A DNA stretch of 33,401 nucleotides from Muribaculaceae bacterium (GCA_023663465.1 JAMPHJ010000023.1:1-33401); one strand, 5' to 3'. Shown: positions 8,691 through 16,940, counted from the stretch's first letter. Made by a program: numbers and translations. The notes: generated by a model from the sequence alone, not told the origin.

Positions 8691-10145
8691 ATGACTTTTC
8701 AAGACAAACGAGGCTTTTTTGCCAAAAAAATCTGGGACAGCAGAATCACTACGGAGGACACATCGTTCAAAGAAAAGGCTTTTGGTTATCTGCTGGGACC
8801 GGTAGGTGCGCTGCTGTTCAATTCAATCGTTAATGGATATATCAACGTCTACTACACGGACGTGCTGGGACTGACTGCCGTAGCGGGCGGCGCTTTCCTT
8901 GCCACATTTCCACTGATTTCTAAAATCCTGGATGCAGTAACCAACATATTCATGGGATATCTAATCGACCACACAAAGACGAAACAGGGCAAAGCCCGCC
9001 CCTATATCCTGCTGGGTGCGCTCCTCATGCCCATCGCCGGCATTCTGATGTATGCAATCCCCAAAGCCAGCATGACCGTCCAGCTTGTCTGGATCGTCAT
9101 TTCCTATAATCTGTACTATGCCATCAGTTACACGATTTACAACATGAGCCACAACATGATGATTCCTCTCTCTACCAAAAACACCAATCAGAGAGCGACT
9201 CTTTCCACCCTTGCCAGCATTTCCAACATCGTCTTTGCCGGAACATTGACAGCGGTTTTGGTTCCCATGTTGGTACTGCCAGTGATAGGCGTAGACCAGA
9301 CGAAATGGATCACTATGATCTGCACCGTAGCCATTATCGTATTACCCATGGGTCTGTTGGAATATTTCTTTACCAAGGAAAGAATCACAGAGGCGGAAAA
9401 TGAAGAGAATGCCGAGAAGAAAGAGACCATTCCCTACATAAAACAGATGAAGTCCTGCTTTACGGACAAATTCATGGTGATGGTGCTGCTGATTTTCGCC
9501 ATCACGCAGTTTATCGCCTATATGCGAAGTACCAGTCTGCTCTACTACTGCAACTACATCCTAGGCACCTATAACGACGGCATCACACCTACCATATTGC
9601 AGGTGATAGGCGGCGTTCCTATGGGACTTGGCATGTTCATCATCATCCCGCTGACAAAGAAGTTTGAGAAACGTACCCTGTTCCTTATCGGAAACGGTTT
9701 GGTCGTAGTGGGGACTGCCATCTGTCTGCTGGCTCCAGCTAATATGGGAGTGGTCATTGCCGGACAGATTATCAAAAACATCGGAACCATCCCCAACTCC
9801 TATATCTTCATGGCTTTCTTCGCAGACTGCCTGGACCACTTTGAACTGACCCACCACTTCCGCTGCGATGGCTTCGGCATGTCGGTATACAGCATCATCG
9901 TTACGGTCATGGTAGGTGTGTGCACCAGTGTCTTCAACCTAATTCTGTCCCGCACCGGATATGCGGCGCCCAGCCTTGTAGATGGCGTGACTGTAGCAGC
10001 GACGCAGTCCCAGGCTACATTGACTGGCATCCTCGGTTCCTTCTATGGTGTAGAACTCGTCGGGTCGGCGGTGATGATAGTTATGTTCTTCTTCCTGCGG
10101 GTAGAGAAAATTTTGAAAGAAAAAAGTCCAAAAAATGAGATGTGA
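8691..10145 (+). CDS. GPH-family sugar:cation symporter
   Basis: This 484-residue inner-membrane transporter of the glycoside-pentoside-hexuronide:cation symporter group (MFS fold) has about twelve hydrophobic segments. The family marker between TM2 and TM3 is present: DAVTNIFMGYLIDHTKTKQGKARPY near residues 83-107, with the D..mG...D.T.tk.GkaRP pattern. GGGAG stands seven bases before the ATG. Together with the divergent GH3 enzyme under matching promoters, it probably imports a beta-glucoside or xyloside that the enzyme then splits in the cytoplasm. The exact sugar cannot be told. A terminator follows directly. Confidence 0.93.
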   Translation: MTFQDKRGFFAKKIWDSRITTEDTSFKEKAFGYLLGPVGALLFNSIVNGYINVYYTDVLGLTAVAGGAFLATFPLISKILDAVTNIFMGYLIDHTKTKQGKARPYILLGALLMPIAGILMYAIPKASMTVQLVWIVISYNLYYAISYTIYNMSHNMMIPLSTKNTNQRATLSTLASISNIVFAGTLTAVLVPMLVLPVIGVDQTKWITMICTVAIIVLPMGLLEYFFTKERITEAENEENAEKKETIPYIKQMKSCFTDKFMVMVLLIFAITQFIAYMRSTSLLYYCNYILGTYNDGITPTILQVIGGVPMGLGMFIIIPLTKKFEKRTLFLIGNGLVVVGTAICLLAPANMGVVIAGQIIKNIGTIPNSYIFMAFFADCLDHFELTHHFRCDGFGMSVYSIIVTVMVGVCTSVFNLILSRTGYAAPSLVDGVTVAATQSQATLTGILGSFYGVELVGSAVMIVMFFFLRVEKILKEKSPKNEM

Positions 10146-10177
10146 TTGAATGCAGGATACTGCTGAGGAAAGGGAAA

Positions 10178-10216
10178 GGTTGAAAGAAGGTAATTCTTTC
10201 AGCCTTTTCTTTTTTC
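10178..10216 (+). terminator. Intrinsic terminator after the GPH symporter
   Basis: An 11-pair stem (GGTTGAAAGAA with TTCTTTCAGCC, one G-T pair) closes a GGTAA loop at 10178-10204 and is followed by TTTTCTTTTTTC. It lies in the short gap between convergent genes and ends symporter transcription. The opposite strand has a weaker T tract, so it may act only partly on the MATE transcript. Confidence 0.9.
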
Positions 10217-11609
10217 AACACCCCCACCGCTTCGCCAGCTTCCGGCGCACGATGACAAAACAGATAACATGCGCCGCAAACGTGATAATCCAGCTTGCCG
10301 GATAGGTCAGATACAAAGACGTCGTCGTATGAAAAGGCTCTATGCGGAACAAGGTAAAAATCCACAACAGCCGCAGCCCGCAGGCGCCGATTAGGGATAC
10401 AATCATCGGCATGATAGAATAGCCGATTCCCCGCAGGGAGCCTACCATGACGTCCATCATCCCGCATAGCGCATATAATCTACAGATAATATTCATCCTT
10501 TTCATCCCGGCTTCCACCACCACCGGATTCGGCGTATACATGCCAAGCAGCGGACGCCCGAAAAAGGCGGCGAGATTACCAAATATGGTTCCCACCACAA
10601 TGACACAAAGCTCCGACAGATACAAGATTTTGTTAACTCTCTCGTATTTCGCCGCGCCGATATTCTGACCGGTAAAGGATATCGCCGCCTGATGAAACGC
10701 ATTCATGGACACATAGACAAATCCCTCGATATTCGCCGCTGCAGAATTTCCGGCAACGACAATGGCTCCGAAAGAATTGACCGACGACTGGATGATGACG
10801 TTGGAAAAGGAAAAAAGAATGCCCTGAAAACTTGCCGGAAGCCCTATCTGCACAATCCGCTTCAATTTATCCCCGTCGATGCGAAGCCCGGATAGTTCCA
10901 GATGCACGCCGCCCTGCTGTTTCACCATACACCGGACAATCAGAAAGGCTGATATACACTGTGAAATAACGGTCGCTGCAGCAACCCCCGCTACGTCCAT
11001 CTGTAAAGTAATGACAAAAAATAAGTTTAACGCTACATTAATAACACCTGCTATTGATAAATAATACAGAGGACGCCTGGTATCGCCCACCGCACGCATA
11101 ATCGCACTGCCAAAATTATACAGCATCGTCGCTGTCATGCCTAAGAAATAAATCCGCAGATAAAGCACGGCAAGCGGCAGCACATCTTCCGGCGTCTGCA
11201 TCCAGATTAAAATCTGCTTCGCGCCGATGCACCCTATCACCGTCAGCGCGATGCCGCTGTAAATACTAAGAAGCATCGCGGTATGAACCGTTTCCGTCAA
11301 ATCCTTCTGCTGTTTTGCACCGAAAAACCGGGCAACCAGAACATTTGCGCCAATAGACAGCCCTAAGAAGAAATTCGTCAGCAGATTTATCAGCGATGTA
11401 TTAGAGCCGACCGCCGCCAGCGAATTATCCCCGGCAAACCTGCCCACCACGATAACGTCCGCCGCATTAAAAAGCAACTGGAGAATGCTGGAACACATAA
11501 GCGGCAGCGCAAATAGCAGGATTTTCCCCAGAATCGGACCATTACACATATCTATTTCATATTTTTTTCCATTCGTCTGCTCCTGCAGATTATCTGTTTT
11601 CGCTTCCAT
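10215..11609 (-). CDS. MATE family efflux transporter
   Basis: This 464-residue membrane protein has about twelve hydrophobic segments and is of normal family length. The first repeat begins with PILGKILLFALPLMCSSIL and LLFNAADVIVVGRFAG, followed by GSNTSLINLLTNFFLGLSIGANVLVARFFGA, all typical of the multidrug and toxin extrusion family, which exports compounds in exchange for sodium or protons. The second half contains the equivalent repeat (GLPASFQGILFSFSNVIIQ). It starts at ATG 12 bases downstream of a small unknown gene, so the two are probably cotranscribed. The substrate is unknown. Confidence 0.93.
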   Translation of the reverse strand: MEAKTDNLQEQTNGKKYEIDMCNGPILGKILLFALPLMCSSILQLLFNAADVIVVGRFAGDNSLAAVGSNTSLINLLTNFFLGLSIGANVLVARFFGAKQQKDLTETVHTAMLLSIYSGIALTVIGCIGAKQILIWMQTPEDVLPLAVLYLRIYFLGMTATMLYNFGSAIMRAVGDTRRPLYYLSIAGVINVALNLFFVITLQMDVAGVAAATVISQCISAFLIVRCMVKQQGGVHLELSGLRIDGDKLKRIVQIGLPASFQGILFSFSNVIIQSSVNSFGAIVVAGNSAAANIEGFVYVSMNAFHQAAISFTGQNIGAAKYERVNKILYLSELCVIVVGTIFGNLAAFFGRPLLGMYTPNPVVVEAGMKRMNIICRLYALCGMMDVMVGSLRGIGYSIMPMIVSLIGACGLRLLWIFTLFRIEPFHTTTSLYLTYPASWIITFAAHVICFVIVRRKLAKRWGC

Positions 11610-11620
11610 AGTTTACATAA

Positions 11621-11917
11621 CTAAACCCACGGTCTCCGCAGGCTTTCCTTCCATCGTTCTTTCTGTTCTGTATACTGCATATTTAACCAATCCGCCGCCT
11701 GTGATACCCCCTCTTCGGTCAGCGGCACCCTTATGGACTCTTTTTCTTCTTCCGGCGTTTTGTGTACGCCAAAAGGCTCTGGCCAAATTGTCACCTGTAT
11801 TTCATCTTTCGGCTCGCTCTTGACGCGCTTTAGCAGATAGCGCATTCCGTCCATACTTCCCGAATATTCCTCTTTCTTAATATAATTAAGGGGGTGAAAA
11901 GTTTCTTTATCTATCAT
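11621..11917 (-). CDS. Conserved-looking small protein of unknown function
   Basis: I do not recognise this 98-residue soluble protein. It is rich in Glu, Lys and Trp, begins MIDKETFHPLNYIKKEEYSG and contains a DEIQVTIWPEPFG strand-like segment; no membrane helix or known motif is visible. It ends 12 bases before the MATE exporter on the same strand, so an operon is likely. The ribosome binding site is weak (ACAGGG). A TATAAT box stands about 70 bases upstream. Codon pattern and position argue that it is a real gene. Confidence 0.7.
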   Translation of the reverse strand: MIDKETFHPLNYIKKEEYSGSMDGMRYLLKRVKSEPKDEIQVTIWPEPFGVHKTPEEEKESIRVPLTEEGVSQAADWLNMQYTEQKERWKESLRRPWV

Positions 11918-11982
11918 GGTGTACCCTGTCCATTTACTGGTTTTTAGTTTTTTCCACGTTCTGCGCCGTAGATTCTTCTTCT

Positions 11983-11988
11983 ATTATA
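11983..11988 (-). promoter_or_regulatory. -10 box for the unknown gene and MATE
   Basis: A perfect TATAAT on the minus strand lies 66 bases upstream of the 98-residue gene. The -35 element is weak (TTATGC-like at 17 bases), so the call rests mostly on the -10 box and its position. Confidence 0.4.
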
Positions 11989-12035
11989 ATCGAATACTCA
12001 TTCTAGCATAATTTCATTTTTCTCGCAAGTAAGTC

Positions 12036-12064
12036 TTGCTTTTTTCCCTGGGATTGGGTATAAT
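12036..12064 (+). promoter_or_regulatory. Promoter of the tRNA-Pro gene
   Basis: TTGCTT at 12036-12041 and a perfect TATAAT at 12059-12064 are separated by 17 bases. The tRNA begins 13 bases after the -10 box. Confidence 0.75.
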
Positions 12065-12076
12065 GGTAAATGCTTT

Positions 12077-12149
12077 CGGGATGTGGCTCAGGTGGTAGAG
12101 CGCTACTTTAGGGAAGTAGAGGCCGCAGGTTCAAGTCCTGTCATTCCGA
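12077..12149 (+). tRNA. tRNA-Pro (anticodon AGG)
   Basis: All 73 positions fold as a normal tRNA: acceptor CGGGATG/CATTCCG (one G-T pair), D arm GCTC/GAGC, anticodon stem CTACT/AGTAG, five-base variable loop, T arm GCAGG/CCTGT with loop TTCAAGT, discriminator A. The anticodon loop TTAGGGA places AGG at positions 34-36, reading CCU proline codons. The CGGGATG acceptor start and discriminator A are typical of bacterial tRNA-Pro. CCA is not encoded. It has its own promoter and terminator. An A34 proline tRNA is unusual in bacteria, which mostly use UGG, GGG and CGG. Confidence 0.93.
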
Positions 12150-12161
12150 TTCACACGCACC

Positions 12162-12196
12162 AAAAGGACAGCCCATCCCGGCGCTGCCCTTTTTCT
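12162..12196 (+). terminator. Intrinsic terminator after tRNA-Pro
   Basis: AAAGGACAGC pairs with GCTGCCCTTT, with one mismatch, around a short loop and runs into TTTTTC. It stands 12 bases past the tRNA and shows that the tRNA is a single-gene unit. Confidence 0.85.
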
Positions 12197-12227
12197 TATC
12201 TTATCCAATCTTTTCCTTGATATTCTT

Positions 12228-13544
12228 CTATAAAACCGGCTCCCTCTCACAGGAGCGCTCATCCATAAAAGTCTCAAACTCCTCCTGCGGAATAGGTTTG
12301 GAAAAATAATATCCCTGCTGGATTTCGCAGCCTATCTCGGATAAGTAGTTGCTCTGCTCTAAAGTTTCCACACCTTCGCAAAGAGACGTAATCTGCAGTC
12401 GTCTCGCCATATCCACCACACAGGATATGATAATCTTATCGTTTTCCTTGAAATTGTCCGCCTTCAAGAACACCTTATCCAGTTTAATGATGTCTATGGG
12501 CAGTCCGCTCAACAGATTTAAGGAAGAATAGCCGGATCCAAAGTCATCCATAGACACTTTGACGCCCATTTCATGAAATCCGTTGACCAACTCCAACGCT
12601 TTCTCGGTATTGTCGATATAAATGCTTTCCGTCAGCTCAAACTCTATTAAATCCGCTGGAATCTGGTATTCTTCAAACAGAGATTTCACATAGGATAAAA
12701 CTCCCATCTTATGTAAGTGGATTCTCGATACGTTTACGGAAATCGGCACAATCATTTTATTCTCGCGCAGACGGCGCGCGATAAACTGAAAAACTTCCCG
12801 GTAAACGAAATAATCCACATCGACAATCTGTCCGCTCCGCTCCACAATCGGGATAAATTCGTCCGGGTACACAAATTTTCCATCCGGCTTGCGCCAGCGC
12901 ACCAAAGCTTCCGCACCAATAATCTTTAACGTTCCGGTTTCCATCTTGGGCTGATAATACACATGAAATTCACCCTTTCTGATTGCGGTGGGCAGGTAAG
13001 AGGTAATCTCGACTTCCCGCTTAATCCCTTCCATCATCCGGTTGTCAAAAAGGACGCAGCAGTCGTCTTCCATTTCCTTCGCTACTTTCCTCGCCAGATT
13101 GGCGTTGGAAATAGCGGTTGCCGCATCTAACGACCTGCTTTCCTCCGAAATAATCGAAATCCCTGTGCAGAGTTTCAGTCTCTCGTCCAGATAATTGTCC
13201 CGCAGTTTTCTTTCGATATCCAGATTGATTTTATTGATGTCTTCCCGGTAACCGTCATTCGTCCACTCATTTTCCATGCGTGCCGCCATAACAATATTAT
13301 CGGAATACACTCTTGCTGCACATAACATATAGGGGTTGTTGCTCGTAATCTGATGGACAAATTCTTTTAATAACATATCGCCGCGCTGATATCCATAGGT
13401 GTCATTGATATATTTAAAATATTTTACGTCCGTATAGATAATTGCAATTCGATAACCATCCATTTTGGCAATTTCTTTCTCTACCTTTTCCAGAAATTCT
13501 TCATATCTATCCAAGCCTGTCAAAATGTCTTTCATTTCTACCAT
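12228..13544 (-). CDS. c-di-GMP phosphodiesterase (EAL) with degenerate GGDEF
   Basis: The protein is 438 residues with no membrane segment. Residues 5-165 form a GGDEF fold (ILTGLDRYEEF, DVKYFKYINDTYGYQRGD), but the active-site position reads RVYSDNIVM at 78-86, so cyclase activity should be lost and the domain may bind GTP or act as a regulator. Residues 180-430 form an EAL domain with the key residues kept: E212 in EALVRW, N271, E303 in FELTES, D333 and D334 in MDDFGSGYSS, K354 and E390 in CEGVETLEQ. It should cleave c-di-GMP to pGpG. A GGAGGAGG site seven bases upstream fixes the ATG. It is convergent with the tRNA. Confidence 0.94.
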   Translation of the reverse strand: MVEMKDILTGLDRYEEFLEKVEKEIAKMDGYRIAIIYTDVKYFKYINDTYGYQRGDMLLKEFVHQITSNNPYMLCAARVYSDNIVMAARMENEWTNDGYREDINKINLDIERKLRDNYLDERLKLCTGISIISEESRSLDAATAISNANLARKVAKEMEDDCCVLFDNRMMEGIKREVEITSYLPTAIRKGEFHVYYQPKMETGTLKIIGAEALVRWRKPDGKFVYPDEFIPIVERSGQIVDVDYFVYREVFQFIARRLRENKMIVPISVNVSRIHLHKMGVLSYVKSLFEEYQIPADLIEFELTESIYIDNTEKALELVNGFHEMGVKVSMDDFGSGYSSLNLLSGLPIDIIKLDKVFLKADNFKENDKIIISCVVDMARRLQITSLCEGVETLEQSNYLSEIGCEIQQGYYFSKPIPQEEFETFMDERSCEREPVL

Positions 13545-13648
13545 GCCTATGCCTCCTCCTTTCTGCCTACTATCTATGCCGCTATTTGTCCATCACTGCA
13601 ATGCTCCGCCCCTTCCCTAATCTGTGCATTTATACCCTTCTATCCTAT

Positions 13649-13677
13649 AGTCTACAAAATTCCATAAATCGTGTCAA
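13649..13677 (-). promoter_or_regulatory. Promoter of the EAL gene
   Basis: A perfect TTGACA (13672-13677, minus strand) and TAGACT (13649-13654) are 17 bases apart. The predicted leader is about 100 bases long. No regulator site is obvious. Confidence 0.65.
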
Positions 13678-13735
13678 TCACTCAAGGAAATCAATTTCAG
13701 TCCCTTTCATATGGAACCGCCAGACAGCTAGAATC

Positions 13736-15190
13736 CTAACTTTTTTCTTTCTGTTTCAGCACTTCCAAAAGATATTCCCAGGCCCTCTGGGTGGAAGAGA
13801 TACTCAGCGTTTCTTTCGTGGTATGGATATCTTTCATGTCCGGTCCGTAGGAAATGCAGTCTAAGCCCTCTATCTTGGCGGAAATCAGACCACACTCCAA
13901 TCCTGCGTGAATCGCCGCCACTTCCGGCTTTTTGCCATACATTTTTTCATAGACTGCGACCATTTTATCCCGCAGCGGCGAATCCTGCTTATATGCCCAG
14001 CCCGGATACTCCCCGCAGAAGCTGACTTCCCCGCCAGCAAGATGCGATACTGCCTCCAGCTTCCTGCATACCGCCTGTCTGGCGCTCTCTAGTGAACTTC
14101 TGATTGCATAATGCAGAAAAAAGCCTTCCTCAGTCAGCTCCATGATTCCCAGATTGAGAGACGTCTCGACCAATCCTTCCACGTCGGCGCTCATCGCCTG
14201 GATGCCGTTTGGCATTGCCATCAGATAGGTGGCTGTCTTTTTCATACTGTCTTTTTGCAGACACGATACCCTCTTTTCCTCCCCGGCTGCTGCTAAGAGG
14301 CGGACTCCCGCATCTTTTACTGCCAGTTCTTTTTGTATCTGTCCTTCCATGTCGCGGACAATCTGCAGACACCGGTTTACTTCTTCTTTTGCCACAAGAA
14401 ACTCCGCTTCTGCCTGTCTTGGAATCGCGTTATCCGCAAGACCGCCTTTTAAACTGCAAAGGGATGGGGATGTTTCCTTTAAAAGCGCATCCAGCACACG
14501 TCCTATCAGACAGTTGGCGTTGCCGCCTTCTTTGATGATTTCCGCGCCGGAATGTCCGCCCTGCAGTCCGTCCACCTGCACCTGCAGTAAAACGCCGCTC
14601 TTTTCTTCCCATGCGACGGGGAGTCTACAGTCTGCCCTGACGCCCCCGGCGCAGCTTGTCAGCAGAACGCCTTCTTCTTCGTTATCCAGATTCAGCATTC
14701 TCTTACCCTGCAGCATGGATAAATCAATTTTTCCCGCGCCTTCCATGCCTACCTCTTCGCCTACGGTCAGAATCGCTTCCAGCCGCGGATGAGGTATGTC
14801 TTTGGCATCTAAAAGCGCGAGGATATAAGCGACCGCAATGCCATCGTCCCCGCCAAGACTAGTTCCTTTGGCAAAAATCGTATCCCCTTCTCTTTGTAAT
14901 TGCAGCGGCTCTTTTTTCATATCGATAGACAGTTCCGGTTCTTTGACGGCTACCATATCCATATGTCCCTGTAAAATCAAGGTTTCTTCCGCCTCATACC
15001 CTTTCGCCGCCTCCTTGGCAAGTATCAGATTCTTCCACTCGTCCTGGATACAGAAAAGTCCTCTTTTCTCTGCAAACGCTTTGATATAATTGCTGATTCC
15101 TTCTTCATTGCCGGAACCATGCGGTATCTTACAGATTTCTTCAAAAAAATGAAATACTGCCGCCGGTTGTAATCCTTCTAATACGCTCAT
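13736..15190 (-). CDS. pepD: Aminoacyl-histidine dipeptidase (M20, PepD type)
   Basis: This 484-residue cytosolic metallopeptidase cleaves dipeptides of broad sequence, including Xaa-His. Two-zinc site residues are visible: H76 and D78 in LILQGHMDMVA, D115 in GTSLGGDDGIA, the catalytic E145-E146 pair in GEEVGMEGA, D169 in LNLDNEEEG, and a late His in AIHAGLECGLI. The length matches the family. I chose ATG at 15190 (MSVLEGLQP) because GGAGGAGCGG lies just before it and homologous proteins begin this way; the frame is open 21 codons further but without a better site. It follows the infC-rpmI-rplT operon, separated by a hairpin. Confidence 0.94.
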   Translation of the reverse strand: MSVLEGLQPAAVFHFFEEICKIPHGSGNEEGISNYIKAFAEKRGLFCIQDEWKNLILAKEAAKGYEAEETLILQGHMDMVAVKEPELSIDMKKEPLQLQREGDTIFAKGTSLGGDDGIAVAYILALLDAKDIPHPRLEAILTVGEEVGMEGAGKIDLSMLQGKRMLNLDNEEEGVLLTSCAGGVRADCRLPVAWEEKSGVLLQVQVDGLQGGHSGAEIIKEGGNANCLIGRVLDALLKETSPSLCSLKGGLADNAIPRQAEAEFLVAKEEVNRCLQIVRDMEGQIQKELAVKDAGVRLLAAAGEEKRVSCLQKDSMKKTATYLMAMPNGIQAMSADVEGLVETSLNLGIMELTEEGFFLHYAIRSSLESARQAVCRKLEAVSHLAGGEVSFCGEYPGWAYKQDSPLRDKMVAVYEKMYGKKPEVAAIHAGLECGLISAKIEGLDCISYGPDMKDIHTTKETLSISSTQRAWEYLLEVLKQKEKS

Positions 15191-15222
15191 GCCGCTCCTC
15201 CATCTACATCTGATAAGGCAAG

Positions 15223-15255
15223 AAATGGAGGATGGCTCCCTGCCATTCTCCATTT
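15223..15255 (-). terminator. Strong hairpin between rplT and pepD
   Basis: A 14-base-pair stem with one mismatch (AAATGGAGAATGGC with GCCATCCTCCATTT on the minus strand) and a five-base loop lies about 80 bases past rplT. The bases after it on the minus strand are CTTGCC, a poor T tract, so termination is possible but not certain; it may protect the 3' end of the ribosomal transcript. Confidence 0.45.
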
Positions 15256-15333
15256 ATCGTTTCCGTTTCTTTTACTGATTCCAGACTTTTGTTTTCATTT
15301 CTTTCGCATTCTTTTCGTCTGTCTGCACTTTCT

Positions 15334-15690
15334 TTATTTCAGGTTTGCTTTTGCGAGCTCCGCTAATGTCTCAAAACCTTTGGCGTCATTGACTGCCATC
15401 TCAGCCAACATCTTTCTGTTAATCTCAACATCGGCATTCTTTAAACCGTACATAAATCTACTGTAGGACAATCCGTTCATTCTTGCCGCCGCATTGATAC
15501 GGGCAATCCATAACTGTCTGAACTGACGTTTTCTCTCTTTTCTACCCGCATATGAGGACGCTAATGCTCTCATAACGGACTGTTTTGCTACTCTGTACTG
15601 TTTAGACCTTGCTCCTCTATATCCTTTTGCAAGTTTTAAAACCCTGTTATGTTTTTTTCTAGCGTTTAATCCGCCTTTAATTCTTGCCAT
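15334..15690 (-). CDS. rplT: 50S ribosomal protein L20
   Basis: This 118-residue basic protein has the standard L20 length and sequence ([29 protein letters not shown]). It binds 23S rRNA early in 50S assembly and, in Bacillota, is also the repressor of its own operon through the leader upstream of infC. AAGGAGG precedes the ATG. It is the third gene of infC-rpmI-rplT. Confidence 0.99.
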   Translation of the reverse strand: MARIKGGLNARKKHNRVLKLAKGYRGARSKQYRVAKQSVMRALASSYAGRKERKRQFRQLWIARINAAARMNGLSYSRFMYGLKNADVEINRKMLAEMAVNDAKGFETLAELAKANLK

Positions 15691-15740
15691 TTCTTTTTCC
15701 TCCTTAAACGACCTGTCAAAATAGCTGCAATAGCAACCTT

Positions 15741-15938
15741 TTACAGATACGGTAATATTTTCTTCATATTCTTAACGTTCGTTGCATCTGTTATCGTAGA
15801 TTTTCTAAGATTTCTCTTCGTTTTCGGAGATTTCTTAGTTAAGATATGGCGTTTATAAGCTTTGTTTCTTTTTAATTTACCCGTTCCAGTTACTTTAAAC
15901 CGTTTTGCAGCTGATCTGCTTGTCTTCATTTTTGGCAT
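15741..15938 (-). CDS. rpmI: 50S ribosomal protein L35
   Basis: This 65-residue highly basic protein has the full L35 length ([20 protein letters not shown] near the N-terminus). It is a structural component of the large ribosomal subunit. AGGAGG lies ten bases before the ATG. It sits between infC and rplT in the usual order, 50 bases before rplT. Confidence 0.99.
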   Translation of the reverse strand: MPKMKTSRSAAKRFKVTGTGKLKRNKAYKRHILTKKSPKTKRNLRKSTITDATNVKNMKKILPYL

Positions 15939-16013
15939 TTCAAAAATCCTCCTGTATTTATAAATTTATGAGATATCATAATTCGGATATCATTTATTTT
16001 AAACTGAATAAGC

Positions 16014-16520
16014 TTATCGCTTCTCAGCTAAAAACATCGTCATACTCCGGCCTTCCACCTTCGGCGCTTTCTCTATCACCGCAATATCGGCAAGCGCTTC
16101 GGCAAAATCGTCGAGTATATGTTTGCTGGTATTCATATGCGCCATCTCACGTCCCCGGAAACGTAGCGTGATTTTCACCCTGTCGCCCTTGGTGATAAAC
16201 TTTCTTGCCGCATTGACCTTGGTATTCAAATCGTTGGTATCGATATTGGGAGATAACCGGATTTCCTTGATTTCAATAACCCGCTGTTTCTTCTTCGCTT
16301 CCTTTTCTTTTCGGGTCTGCTCATATTTGAACTTCCCATAATCCACAATTTTACAAACTGGCGGCTTCGCTGTCGGCGCAATCTTCACCAAATCAACGCC
16401 CGCTTCCTCCGCAAGCTTCAGCGCTTCCCTGGAAGACATGATTCCAAGCTGCTCGCCGTTTTCCCCAATCACTCTGACTTCTTTGTCCCTAATCTGTTCG
16501 TTAATGAATAATTCGCTAAT
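16014..16520 (-). CDS. infC: Translation initiation factor IF-3, AUU start
   Basis: IF-3 keeps 30S subunits free and checks the start codon and initiator tRNA. The conserved N-terminal FINEQIRDKEVRVIGENGEQLG is complete only if translation begins at ATT 16518-16520, giving 168 residues. GAGGAGGG ends seven bases before this ATT, and there is no ATG or GTG upstream in frame. A start at GTG 16472 would remove 16 conserved residues and has no ribosome binding site. AUU initiation of infC is known in other bacteria, where IF-3 discriminates against it and so limits its own synthesis. The C-terminal domain is intact (IEKAPKVEGRSMTMFLAEKR). It heads infC-rpmI-rplT. Confidence 0.95.
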   Translation of the reverse strand: MSELFINEQIRDKEVRVIGENGEQLGIMSSREALKLAEEAGVDLVKIAPTAKPPVCKIVDYGKFKYEQTRKEKEAKKKQRVIEIKEIRLSPNIDTNDLNTKVNAARKFITKGDRVKITLRFRGREMAHMNTSKHILDDFAEALADIAVIEKAPKVEGRSMTMFLAEKR

Positions 16521-16548
16521 AGCCTTACCCTCCTCATATTATTCACAA

Positions 16549-16760
16549 GATATAAGTAATTGCGAAACTAAGATTTTACAACCGTCCGTTGTACAGAATA
16601 TACAATCCAACGCAGACACGCTCTCGCTACGGTTCAAACGCAACGGTACATAAGATGCCAAAGTACGGCATCTAAGTACCGGCGTTTTCACAGTACCTGC
16701 TTTTGGAATTGTATATTCTGTACAACTACACACTTTTAAACTTTTGTTTCGCAATTATCT
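16549..16760. repeat. Palindromic MITE-like repeat inside the infC leader
   Basis: The two ends are inverted copies: TAATTGCGAAAC on the left and GTTTCGCAATTA on the right, then a second pair TTGTACAGAATATACAAT and ATTGTATATTCTGTACAA. The centre forms another hairpin (GGTACATAAGATGCC with GGCATCTAAGTACC). An 8-base direct repeat ATTCACAA flanks it at 16541-16548 and 16761-16768, as expected for target duplication. Part of a second copy lies at 1-84 in the opposite orientation. No transposase is encoded. It sits between the attenuator and the infC ribosome binding site. Confidence 0.8.
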
Positions 16761-16765
16761 ATTCA

Positions 16766-16798
16766 CAAAATAAAAAGTGGATAGCATAACTACCCACT
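16766..16798 (-). terminator. Attenuator terminator in the infC leader
   Basis: On the minus strand AGTGGGTAG pairs with CTATCCACT over nine base pairs (one G-T) around a five-base loop, followed by TTTTTATTTT. It lies upstream of infC and so acts as a leader terminator. Confidence 0.88.
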
Positions 16799-16934
16799 CA
16801 TTCTACACATACAAAACCCGCCAATCGTCACAGACGAAACCGCGATGTCCTTCCATGGATATGAACGCCTGCGAACCCGATTGTTGCAGGGTGAGAGTGG
16901 ATACTCTGCTTGGTTGTTATGTTTCCATACACAC
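16766..16934 (-). promoter_or_regulatory. L20-type autoregulatory leader of infC-rpmI-rplT
   Basis: The transcribed leader contains TATCCACTC at 16895-16903 (minus strand). It can pair with the 5' arm GAGTGGGTA of the terminator, and nearly the same sequence forms the terminator's own 3' arm, so the two pairings exclude each other. This is the layout of an attenuator. In Bacillota this operon is controlled by L20 binding to its leader, promoting early termination. Assignment to the L20 leader family is by position and the switch pairing; I have not folded it against the family model. Confidence 0.75.
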
Positions 16935-16940
16935 TCAGAT

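Noticed and set aside
14229..14792. 187-codon frame on the plus strand
   Set aside because: It is antisense to pepD, rich in Ser and Pro with low-complexity composition, and has no ribosome binding site.
16539..16754. 71-codon minus-strand frame
   Set aside because: It coincides with the palindromic repeat element and is an accident of that sequence.
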